The notes: generated by a model not told the origin, from the letters alone. Shown: positions 1 to 5,313, numbered from the stretch's first letter. The stretch: DNA of 9,353 bases from Acidobacteriaceae bacterium (GCA_030039895.1 JASHUR010000364.1:1-9353); one strand, 5' to 3'. Made by a program: numbers and translations.

Positions 1-136
1 GGCGCGTCCACGGAAAGGTTGAATAAATTCGCTTAAGGTAGCCTAGGGACTCAAGTTCGCGAGCCAGGTCAAAGTGGTGAAACGTGCCCGAAACCGCCTG
101 AATGACCTGAAGGGAAGGAATGTGAAATACCTCCAA
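1..136 (-). CDS. Glycosyltransferase, N-terminal part (cut by left edge, no ATG start)
   Basis: The minus strand from 136 to the left edge is open for 45 codons. It contains SGTFHHFDLAREL (codons 16-28) followed by RIYSTFPW (codons 36-43). I recognise this N-terminal signature from a family of GT4-type glycosyltransferases, which transfer sugars in surface polysaccharide synthesis; the assignment is from memory. An in-frame TAG lies a few codons upstream and there is no ATG or GTG. The entry uses TTG at 134-136. An alternative is ATT at 119-121, which has a perfect GGAGG (130-134) eight bases before it. A -10-like TAGAAT (146-151, minus strand) sits just upstream of either start. The gene continues beyond base 1, so its donor-binding C-terminal half is not visible. 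It is divergent from the small membrane protein at 249. A decayed 5' end is possible, but the preserved signature argues for a working gene with a rare start codon. Confidence 0.75.
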   Translation of the reverse strand, partial: MEVFHIPSLQVIQAVSGTFHHFDLARELESLGYLKRIYSTFPWTR

Positions 137-212
137 ACACCTCAGATTCTAAATGCCCCTTTGATCAATGCCGTCACTTTACAGAATATTCGTTATCAGA
201 CATTGTAGGGCC

Positions 213-240
213 TTGACTCCAATTAACACCCGTCTACAAT
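213..240 (+). promoter_or_regulatory. Sigma-70-like promoter of the 67-aa membrane protein
   Basis: TTGACT (213-218) and TACAAT (235-240) are separated by 16 bases, each matching five of six consensus positions. Transcription would begin near 247, only about two bases before the ATG at 249, so the mRNA would be essentially leaderless. No Shine-Dalgarno sequence precedes that ATG, which is consistent. Confidence 0.55.
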
Positions 241-248
241 GGCTGACT

Positions 249-452
249 ATGAATCTACTCAATCGCCTGAGGGATATCTTCTTACTATTCTTTGGATATG
301 TGTTTGTGCTACTCATCTTGACATGGATGTTGGTTAACAACTGCCTATCGGGACTCGAATTCGCTTTGATGATTTCGATAGGGTTCTTCGCCGAGGCTTT
401 CCTCCTCTATCGTTTTGTTAGAGCGCACACCTCGGGGCTCAAGAAATCCTAA
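249..452 (+). CDS. Small hypothetical two-helix membrane protein (67 aa)
   Basis: I do not recognise a family. The 67-residue product has a short basic N-terminus (MNLLNRLRD) and two strongly hydrophobic segments, about residues 9-29 and 36-57. A basic tail follows, ending GLKKS, so both ends are probably cytoplasmic, with a short loop around VNNCLSG. The open frame extends upstream to an ATG at 168, but that extension is not hydrophobic, and a near-consensus promoter (213-240) lies inside it. I therefore prefer the start at 249. No Shine-Dalgarno is seen; initiation would be leaderless. Base composition is visibly more AT-rich than the GC-rich genes around it, which may mean recent acquisition or simply membrane codon use. 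It lies between the divergent glycosyltransferase and the secreted propeller. No function can be assigned, and it could be a chance frame. Confidence 0.42.
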   Translation: MNLLNRLRDIFLLFFGYVFVLLILTWMLVNNCLSGLEFALMISIGFFAEAFLLYRFVRAHTSGLKKS

Positions 453-576
453 GACTGCGTGCATGCGACACCAGAAGTTGTCCGCGATACCAGCCCACTC
501 CTTCATGCAAACTTAAGTTACACGGCATAGCATGGTAGAGGTTTCGCTGCACTTCACCTCACCCCGGAGAACATCC

Positions 577-1629
577 ATGCCTTACAGTGCCAGGCCGCAC
601 ACCGTCCGTCTTCTCGCTCTTGGCTGCCTTTTCGCTCTGTGCTCATCTCTCATCTTCGCGCCTGCGGCCCGCGCCCAGGGCCCCTATCACCTCGCCGCGC
701 AATGGAAAGTCGGTGGCGACAGTTGGTGGGACTACATGGCCGTCGATCCCGTCAGCCATCTCCTTTACGTCACCCACGGAGATCAGGTCGTCGTCATCAA
801 GCCATCCGGTAAAGTTCTCGACCGCATGACCGGCTTCAAAGGCCTCCACGGAGTCGCCTTTGATGCCTCCGGCAAGTACGGATTCCTCTCCGACGGCGGT
901 GCCAACGAAGTCGTCGTCTTCAACCGCAAAACTCGCGCTATCGTCGCCCACATTCCCGCCGGCCAGAACCCCGACGGCCTCACCTTCGACCCCTACACCG
1001 AAACCGCATGGGCCTTCAACGGACGCAGCAACACCGCTACCGTCGTCTCCGCCCGTACCCTCAACGTCGTCGCCACCATCGCGCTTCCCGGCAGGCCAGA
1101 GTTCCCTGTCGCCGACGGCCGCGGCTACGTCTACGACAACATCGAAAGCCTCAGCAAGATCGTCAAGATCAACGCCACCACACACCAGATCGTCGCCGCT
1201 TGGCCGCTCGCGCCTTGCCAAAGCCCCTCCGGACTCGCCATAGACACCGCTCACCACCGCCTCTTCTCCGTCTGCCACAACAAAATGATGGCCATCGTTG
1301 ACACCGACTCCGGCAAGGTCGTTGCCACCGTGCCCATTGACCAGGGCCCCGACGCGGCCCGCTTCGACCCGCGCCACCAGCTCGCCTTCAGCACTAACGG
1401 CCAGGGTACCCTCACAGTTATCCACGAAGACTCGCCCGATCACTACACCGTCATTCAGACCTTGCCCACCAAACGTGGAGCGCGTACCATGGCCCTCAAT
1501 CTCGCCACCGGAACCATCTACACCGACACCGCCGACTTTGGCCCTGCGCCCAAACCCACACCGGGACAGCACTGGCACCGCCCGAGCCTCATCCCCGGCA
1601 GCTTCACCGTACTCGAAATCAAACGCTGA
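577..1629 (+). CDS. Secreted YncE/YVTN-type beta-propeller protein
   Basis: The 350-residue product resembles YncE-like proteins built from YVTN beta-propeller repeats. Such proteins are exported and thought to bind ligands or partners; the exact role is unknown. A signal peptide is clear: basic RPHTVR, then a hydrophobic stretch (residues 11-30), then ARA before Q34. Repeats follow the strand pattern of the family: HLLYVTHGDQVVVIKPSG (61-78), YGFLSDGGANEVVVF (101-115), TAWAFNGRSNTATVV (143-157), HRLFSVCHNKMMAIVD (227-242) and LAFSTNGQGTLTVI (269-282). The C-terminal FGPAPKPTPG...IPGSFTVLEI block is one I associate with acidobacterial members. An in-frame ATG at 532 would add 15 residues, but GGAGA (566-570), six bases before the ATG at 577, and the signal-peptide layout favour 577. 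The gene stands alone: the previous gene ends at 452 and the next plus-strand gene is over 1.2 kb away. A hairpin at 1771-1797 may end its transcript. Confidence 0.85.
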   Translation: MPYSARPHTVRLLALGCLFALCSSLIFAPAARAQGPYHLAAQWKVGGDSWWDYMAVDPVSHLLYVTHGDQVVVIKPSGKVLDRMTGFKGLHGVAFDASGKYGFLSDGGANEVVVFNRKTRAIVAHIPAGQNPDGLTFDPYTETAWAFNGRSNTATVVSARTLNVVATIALPGRPEFPVADGRGYVYDNIESLSKIVKINATTHQIVAAWPLAPCQSPSGLAIDTAHHRLFSVCHNKMMAIVDTDSGKVVATVPIDQGPDAARFDPRHQLAFSTNGQGTLTVIHEDSPDHYTVIQTLPTKRGARTMALNLATGTIYTDTADFGPAPKPTPGQHWHRPSLIPGSFTVLEIKR

Positions 1630-1770
1630 CGAATCCGCCCGACCGATAAACAACCTGTCAAGAGGCAAATCGTTCAACTAACACATTCCAAACTGGTTCC
1701 AAATGCATTTGAGCTGTTCGAATTTGCTATCCTGAACTTAAGAGGAAGTTTCTTCGCAACAGAACGCACC

Positions 1771-1797
1771 AAAGGCGCAGCCGCCCGCTGCGCCTTT
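1771..1797 (+). terminator. 11-bp perfect hairpin, possible terminator of the propeller gene
   Basis: AAAGGCGCAGC (1771-1781) and GCTGCGCCTTT (1787-1797) pair perfectly around a five-base loop CGCCC. The plus-strand tail after the stem is only moderately T-rich (TTTCGGTTCTT). It lies about 140 bases after the stop of the gene ending at 1629, with no other gene between, so it is the best terminator candidate for that transcript. It could instead be the 3' end of a small RNA. Confidence 0.45.
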
Positions 1798-1957
1798 CGG
1801 TTCTTCGCGCCAGCTACACTTGGCACCGCCCACAACCCTTTTAATAAGACGATTTTGCGTCTAACCCATTCGGTCAGACGACCTTGGAGTAGTACGGCCC
1901 ATAACCCACATGGAATCACGATCTTGATTTTCTGCGAGACCACCTGGCTCCAAACAG
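1798..1957. other. Gene-free stretch between two hairpins
   Basis: The gap from 1630 to 2001 contains no convincing gene. Between its two strong hairpins are short inverted repeats: AGACG/CGTCT (1847-1851 and 1858-1862) and GGTC/GACC (1872-1875 and 1880-1883). Frames crossing it on both strands (for example 1674-2153 minus and 1855-2346 plus) have no start signals and overlap the better-supported 75-aa gene. A plus-strand small RNA ending at the 1958-1981 hairpin is possible, but I found no good promoter for it. Confidence 0.3.
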
Positions 1958-1981
1958 AAACGCCGCCCGAAGGCGGCGTTT
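1958..1981 (-). terminator. cUUCGg-loop terminator of the 75-aa gene, possibly bidirectional
   Basis: AAACGCCGCC (1958-1967) and GGCGGCGTTT (1972-1981) pair perfectly around a four-base loop. Read on the minus strand the loop is TTCG closed by C-G, the very stable cUUCGg tetraloop. It begins 20 bases after the stop codon at 2002-2004 and is followed on that strand by GTTTCTGTTT. On the plus strand the tail is even more T-rich (TTTTCTTTTC), so it may stop transcription from both directions. Confidence 0.75.
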
Positions 1982-2001
1982 TCTTTTCAAATTTCTCTCG
2001 C

Positions 2002-2229
2002 TTACAGAGTCGACTCGATCTCAAAGCCCCACGCTTCCAGCAGCGCCTCCGGAATGTACTTGGAGTTGCGGTTACGGCGGGCCCACTCGCGAAGACGAGT
2101 GGAGCGAACATATTGATCAGGGGTGAGCTTGTACTCCTTGACCACCTGCTCAAAAGAGGTCACGGTAGGGACAACCGGCCCGATGGGCTCAGGCTTGCCC
2201 CAGTTAGGGTTTCCACGACGTTTTGCCAT
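2002..2229 (-). CDS. Small conserved hypothetical protein (75 aa, MAKRRGNPNWGKPEP type)
   Basis: The function is unknown. The 75-residue product is soluble, with no signal peptide or membrane segment. It has a basic, Pro/Gly-rich start (MAKRRGNPNWGKPEPIGP) and an apparently helical body, including SFEQVVKEY (25-33) and STRLREWARRNRNSKYIP (43-60), ending ALLEAWGFEIESTL. From memory, proteins with this N-terminus recur in acidobacteria, but I cannot verify that here. The RWARRN-like basic stretch could contact nucleic acid; this is a guess. The gene is well supported by its surroundings: AAGGAT (2241-2246) lies 11 bases before the ATG, a sigma-70-like promoter lies at 2315-2343, and a strong hairpin terminator follows 20 bases after the stop. 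It therefore looks like a complete single-gene transcription unit with a structured leader of about 80 nt. Confidence 0.8.
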   Translation of the reverse strand: MAKRRGNPNWGKPEPIGPVVPTVTSFEQVVKEYKLTPDQYVRSTRLREWARRNRNSKYIPEALLEAWGFEIESTL

Positions 2230-2242
2230 CTTGTCTATTTAT

Positions 2243-2303
2243 CCTTAAGAGAAATAAGGTTCTCCGGCGTAGGGGCGTGCACAGGGTCCTGCCGGACGGA
2301 CCC
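2243..2303 (-). promoter_or_regulatory. Structured 5' leader of the 75-aa gene
   Basis: Two inverted repeats lie in the predicted leader. GGGTCC/GGACCC (2284-2289 and 2298-2303) form a six-pair stem with an eight-base loop. CCTTA/TAAGG (2243-2247 and 2255-2259) form a five-pair stem that would bury the AAGG of the ribosome binding site. The arrangement of an upstream stem followed by a ribosome-site-masking stem could allow translational control. I do not recognise a known riboswitch class, and the short stems may be chance. Confidence 0.35.
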
Positions 2304-2314
2304 CAAACTCTTCT

Positions 2315-2343
2315 ATTCTAAGGATTTTTTCTCCAGAAATCAA
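2315..2343 (-). promoter_or_regulatory. Sigma-70-like promoter of the 75-aa gene
   Basis: On the minus strand, TTGATT (2338-2343) and TAGAAT (2315-2320) are separated by exactly 17 bases. The -10 matches five of six consensus bases and the -35 matches four. Transcription would begin near 2308, giving a leader of about 79 nt. The surrounding DNA is AT-rich compared with the coding regions. Confidence 0.6.
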
Positions 2344-2391
2344 TAGAAAACCGGCAAAAAATTAGCAGTAAAAACCACATTTCTTCATCTC

Positions 2392-2413
2392 TTACACTAT
2401 ATTTCTAGTGTAA
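2392..2413. promoter_or_regulatory. Operator-like palindrome TTACACTA-N6-TAGTGTAA
   Basis: TTACACTA (2392-2399) and TAGTGTAA (2406-2413) are perfect inverted repeats with a six-base spacer, the layout of a dimeric repressor or activator site. A second perfect palindrome, AATAAGCTTATT (2412-2423), abuts it. The site lies in the AT-rich gap 2230-2497, about 50 bases upstream of the -35 of the 75-aa gene, so it may be an activator site for that gene. No regulator gene is visible nearby. Confidence 0.45.
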
Positions 2414-2497
2414 TAAGCTTATTTTACTGCGTCTTATTAGAATCGAATCGTTTGAAGCCGCTCTTCCCTGCCGTGGGCGCATCGACCGCATCTCACC

Positions 2498-2707
2498 CTA
2501 GTTGTAAGGAACCGAAGCAGCTGGCTTTCGGATAAGGCGTTTGGCCTTGCAGTGGTGAGCCTTTAGTATCTGCGCCTTGCTTTTCATGTCTAACGCTTCA
2601 CCCAGGATTTCCAGGCAGTAGCAGCACCGCACGGTTGTCACCTGCTGGCAACCACCGCTGGGAAGGGCCTGAGGAATCGCATGTGTCGTCGTGATCGTCC
2701 GCAGCAT
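2498..2707 (-). CDS. Small putative zinc-binding protein (69 aa)
   Basis: I do not recognise a named family. The 69-residue product has a C-x2-C knuckle (C28, C31 in VRCCYC) and, after a charged helix-like stretch (GEALDMKSKAQILKA), an HHC cluster (H51, H52, C53) followed by KAKRLIRK. This layout would suit one zinc ion held by two cysteines and a His/Cys pair, with a basic tail able to touch nucleic acid or another protein; that is inference. The gene is supported by one of the best ribosome binding sites in the window, AAGGAG (2717-2722, minus strand), nine bases before the ATG. It is divergent from the receiver-GGDEF gene, with a shared 205-bp control region. I found no clear terminator after it. 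Confidence 0.6.
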   Translation of the reverse strand: MLRTITTTHAIPQALPSGGCQQVTTVRCCYCLEILGEALDMKSKAQILKAHHCKAKRLIRKPAASVPYN

Positions 2708-2748
2708 ATGGATACACTCCTTATGGCTGACTTGCGGTTATCGTTTCC

Positions 2749-2802
2749 CGAACACGAACTTGTTTGGGGATTCCTGTGTTCGATGGGATGCCATCCCCAA
2801 AC
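2749..2802. promoter_or_regulatory. Interleaved inverted repeats (possible H-type pseudoknot) in the divergent gap
   Basis: CGAACAC (2749-2755) can pair with GTGTTCG (2776-2782), and GTTTGGGGAT (2762-2771) with ATCCCCAAAC (2793-2802). The pairs interleave, so both could form together as a pseudoknot with 7- and 10-pair stems and connecting stretches of 6, 4 and 10 bases. A third element, GGGATG/CATCCC (2785-2790 and 2792-2797), competes with the second stem. The block lies about 110 bases before the GGDEF start at 2913 and about 27 bases beyond the ribosome binding site of the divergent 69-aa gene. It could be leader RNA of either gene or a set of protein-binding sites. Confidence 0.4.
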
Positions 2803-2912
2803 TGCGTGTTGCCCTTCTGCCCTGTGGATCGCGCAACCACGCGCGTCTCCGCCTCGCCGCTGAAGTCCACGCAGATTTTTCCGATGAACAGAGTGCTACG
2901 GTGCAAACGTTC

Positions 2913-3893
2913 ATGACTCCATCCACTCTAGATGCCACACGCCTGCTCGTGGTTACAGCGAATCGCCCGATCTATCAACGCCTCGCGGACCTTCTTGCTG
3001 GCCTGGACTATGCCATGCAACATATCGAGGATGCTTCCGAGGCATCACGCATCCTGCTCGATGACAATCCTCCTGAGATCGTCCTCATCGATGAGCGGCT
3101 TCCCGGTCAGAGCGGCCTCGAACTTGCCGCAGAGATCAAACATCGGAGCCCGCAAAAGAGGACTTGGACCATACTGCTCTTGACCTCTTCGGCGGATCCC
3201 GAAACTATCGCTCTGGCAGTCGACGCCGGCATCGACGACCTTCTTCTCTGCCCAGCCGGCGAGGCCATCGGAGAGATCGACCTCCGTGTCCGCCTCGGGG
3301 TCGCCACTCGTGTTCTCGATCATATCCATCACCTGGAAGCCCAGGTTCAGGCCACCAGCCAGCAATCGTTGCGTGACGCCCTGACCGGGCTCTGGAACCG
3401 GGAATCCATCCTCAGCCTTCTCTTTGCAGAAACGGATCGCGTGCAGCGCATGGGTACCCAGCTAAGCTTTCTGCTGTTCGACCTCGACAACTTCGCTCGA
3501 ATCAACGCCGAATACGGCTATGACACCGGCGACAAAATCCTGCACGAGGTGGCCGTGCGCCTGCGCCGCTATATGCGCAGCTATGACCTGCTCGGCCGCA
3601 CCGGAGAAGATGAGTTCCTTATTGCCTTGCCCGGCTGCAACGCCTACCAGGCCCGTCACCTCGCCGATCGCATCCTCACCATCATGCTCCGCAATCCCTT
3701 CGCTGCCGCAGACGGCAAGATCAGGGTCACAGCAAGCATCGGACTCGCGCAAAGCCGGGGCCGCACTCCTTTGGTTGTTCTGCGCGAAGCCGCGCAGTCC
3801 CTTGCCTCCGCCAAACGCGAGAAGAGCAAGAGTGGGCGGGAACTTCCTCCTGCTCATAAAGAACAAGCTCTCTTGGAAAATAATCCGGCCTGA
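2913..3893 (+). CDS. Receiver-like domain fused to GGDEF (putative diguanylate cyclase)
   Basis: The 326-residue cytoplasmic protein has a receiver-like domain (about 10-130), a helical linker (133-153) and a GGDEF domain (about 154-305). Diguanylate cyclases make cyclic di-GMP from two GTP. In the GGDEF part I see DALTGLWNR (155-163), the metal-binding FDLDNF (189-194), N198, and the signature as GEDEF (231-235). An RSYD inhibitory-site motif (222-225) lies five residues before it. The second Gly of the signature is Glu, so activity is likely but not certain. The receiver keeps the phospho-acceptor D60 (VLIDERLPG) and T91, but the acidic pair after strand 1 is replaced by TANRP, and the conserved Lys is Cys (LLLCPAG). 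Normal phosphorylation is therefore doubtful. The frame runs back to 2691, but that stretch looks non-coding and overlaps the divergent gene's start region. ATG 2913 or GTG 2901 fits the domain edge. No histidine kinase is nearby. It is convergent with the enolase-family gene, with a 42-base gap. Confidence 0.9.
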   Translation: MTPSTLDATRLLVVTANRPIYQRLADLLAGLDYAMQHIEDASEASRILLDDNPPEIVLIDERLPGQSGLELAAEIKHRSPQKRTWTILLLTSSADPETIALAVDAGIDDLLLCPAGEAIGEIDLRVRLGVATRVLDHIHHLEAQVQATSQQSLRDALTGLWNRESILSLLFAETDRVQRMGTQLSFLLFDLDNFARINAEYGYDTGDKILHEVAVRLRRYMRSYDLLGRTGEDEFLIALPGCNAYQARHLADRILTIMLRNPFAAADGKIRVTASIGLAQSRGRTPLVVLREAAQSLASAKREKSKSGRELPPAHKEQALLENNPA

Positions 3894-3935
3894 ACGCCGC
3901 TCGCTCGCTGGCCGATTCGATAAAGACGGAAACCC

Positions 3936-5057
3936 TTAAGCCAGGGCCAGGGCTTTCACTTCCTCTTTGCGCACGGTCAGCGCCTCAATCAGGTCCTCGC
4001 GCACCTCAAAGCCGCGACCCGGCGAATCCGGAACCTGAATCTCGCCCTTCGATGAAACCTCCACCTCCGGCTCGATGATGTCTTCGTTCCAGTAGCGCTT
4101 TGAGGCCGCAACGTCTCCCGGCAGCCGGAAGTTTTCCAGCGACGACAGCGCGATATTGTGCGCCCGCCCGACACCCGTCTCCAGCATCCCGCCGCACCAT
4201 ACCGGTACGCCACGCTCCTGCGCCGCGTTGTGCACCGCAATGGCCTCGCTGAAGCCGCCTACCCGCCCTACCTTGATGTTGATGATCCGGCACGATTCCA
4301 TATCGATTGCCGCTAGCGCGTCGCGCCGGTTCCGGATCGACTCATCCAGGCAAATCGGCGTATCCAGCCGCTTCTGCAGCATGGAGTGGAAGTAGAAATC
4401 GTCCGCCCACAACGGCTGCTCAATCATCAGCAGGTCAAAGGCGTCCCAGCTCGCGATGTGGTCGGCATCGTTCAACCGGTATGCCGAGTTCGCGTCGCAG
4501 CTCAGGCTGATGTCAGGCCAGCGGTTCCTGACGGCCTCGAACACCTTCGTGTCCCAGCCCGGTTTGCACTTCAGCTTGATGCGCTGATACCCCGCGGCCA
4601 GCTCCTTTTCAATCTCGGCCATCTGCCGCTCCATCGTCGGTTGGATTCCGATGGAAACGCCGCAGACAATCTTCTCTCTGATTCCGCCCAGCAGCTCAGC
4701 CAGAGGAACCCCGCGCATCTGTGCTTCCAGGTCCCACACGGCGTTCTCCAGCGCAGCCTTCGCCATGCGGTTACCGCGCACCTTCTTGAAGATGCCCGGG
4801 CACTTTCCTCCGTGCTCCGGCTCGGCCGCCAGCAGCGCAGGCGCCAGCTCCTGCATAATCACCTGCCATGCTGTGTCGATGGATTCTTCGGAGAAATACG
4901 GGTGTTCGCCGGCCACACATTCGCCCCAGCCGGTCAGGCCCTCAGCTTTCAGCTCAGCGAGCAGAACTCTTCGCGTTGTCGTCGTGCTGAAGCTGGTTAC
5001 AAAAGGTTGTACGAGGGGGATATGCAGTTCATGCAAGTAGATTGCGTCGATTCTCAT
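3936..5057 (-). CDS. menC: Enolase-superfamily o-succinylbenzoate synthase / N-succinylamino acid racemase
   Basis: The 373-residue enzyme matches the MenC-2 (OSBS/NSAR) branch of the enolase superfamily, usually about 370 residues. Members dehydrate SHCHC to o-succinylbenzoate in menaquinone synthesis, and many also racemise N-succinylamino acids. The N-terminal capping domain contains VQPFVTSFSTTTTRR (16-30) and GWGEC (43-47). In the barrel I see the KLKCKPGWD catalytic block (K161, K163), metal ligands D188 (CDAN), E213 (MIEQP) and D238 (LDES), and the second catalytic lysine K262 (NIKVGRVGG). All catalytic positions are present, so it should be active. No other men gene is visible here, so the racemase or epimerase role remains open. 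It starts with ATG without a good Shine-Dalgarno. It is 256 bases downstream of mazG on the same strand and may have its own promoter in that gap. Confidence 0.88.
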   Translation of the reverse strand: MRIDAIYLHELHIPLVQPFVTSFSTTTTRRVLLAELKAEGLTGWGECVAGEHPYFSEESIDTAWQVIMQELAPALLAAEPEHGGKCPGIFKKVRGNRMAKAALENAVWDLEAQMRGVPLAELLGGIREKIVCGVSIGIQPTMERQMAEIEKELAAGYQRIKLKCKPGWDTKVFEAVRNRWPDISLSCDANSAYRLNDADHIASWDAFDLLMIEQPLWADDFYFHSMLQKRLDTPICLDESIRNRRDALAAIDMESCRIINIKVGRVGGFSEAIAVHNAAQERGVPVWCGGMLETGVGRAHNIALSSLENFRLPGDVAASKRYWNEDIIEPEVEVSSKGEIQVPDSPGRGFEVREDLIEALTVRKEEVKALALA

Positions 5058-5313
5058 GGATGACCGTCGAGTAAGGCTTAAGAGGTTCAGAGTTGAAAGT
5101 CGGTTGCCTATTTAGTGCGAAAAACTGTAACGGCCAGTCCAGGCAGTCGGGTTCAACCTGAGATCGCTGGCATCCTGTCGTCTGCATTTGCCTGGGGCGG
5201 GAGTTACCGCCATGCCGACGCAAGCAGAATACACCATAAGCTCTGGACATCTCCCCAAAGCGACTTTTCCCCGGGCTGTGGATAATGTGGACAAAATCTG
5301 CGAGGCAATGGCC
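5058..5313. other. mazG-menC intergenic region
   Basis: This 256-base gap between two minus-strand genes holds no convincing gene. The 73-aa frame at 5029-5250 overlaps menC and looks random. It contains the paired DnaA-box-like 9-mers (5277-5294) and a small hairpin GGCGG/CCGCC (5196-5200 and 5207-5211). On the minus strand it also contains CCGTTACAGT followed by TTTTTCGCA, which resembles the bases just before dnaX (CCGTTACAAT...TTTTCGCA). That may be a promoter for menC. Confidence 0.35.
5277..5294 (-). promoter_or_regulatory. Two abutting DnaA-box-like sites
   Basis: Read on the minus strand, TTATCCACA (5277-5285) is an exact match to the classical DnaA box TTATNCACA. It directly abuts TTGTCCACA (5286-5294), which differs at one base. 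The pair lies just beyond the 3' end of mazG. It might bind DnaA as a titration or regulatory site. No dnaA, rpmH or AT-rich unwinding element is next to it, so I do not call it an origin. Confidence 0.4.

Noticed and set aside
643..1677. 344-aa open frame on the minus strand opposite the propeller gene
   Set aside because: It is the antisense of a GC-rich gene with strong third-position bias. The translation is Gly/Val/Asp-rich and low in complexity, with no start signal or motif.
1571..1830. Repeated TGGCACCGCCC (about 1571 and 1821)
   Set aside because: It is a single 11-base repeat in GC-rich DNA, one copy inside a gene, with no flanking similarity; probably chance.
1674..2153. 159-aa minus-strand frame, and 163-aa plus-strand frame at 1855-2346
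   Set aside because: Both run through the two hairpins and conflict with the 75-aa gene, which has its own promoter, ribosome site and terminator.
2396..2411. NrdR box
   Set aside because: NrdR sites are about 16 bases with the form ACACWATATATWGTGT. This palindrome (ACACTA-N6-TAGTGT) is 18 bases, and no nrd gene is nearby.
2749..2802. Known c-di-GMP riboswitch upstream of the GGDEF gene
   Set aside because: I could not match the conserved sequence elements of c-di-GMP-I or c-di-GMP-II by eye, so only an unnamed structure is reported.
2691..2912. N-terminal extension of the GGDEF protein to 2691
   Set aside because: The 74 extra residues look non-coding, precede the normal start of a receiver domain, and overlap the start and ribosome site of the divergent gene.
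4386..5063. 225-aa plus-strand frame opposite the MenC-like gene
   Set aside because: It is a shadow of a gene with a full set of catalytic residues and has no recognisable family features.
5029..5250. 73-aa minus-strand frame in the mazG-menC gap
   Set aside because: It overlaps the menC start, has no ribosome site, and its composition looks random.
5058..5313. Chromosome replication origin
   Set aside because: Only two DnaA-like boxes are present. There is no AT-rich unwinding region and no dnaA, dnaN, rpmH or gidA neighbour.
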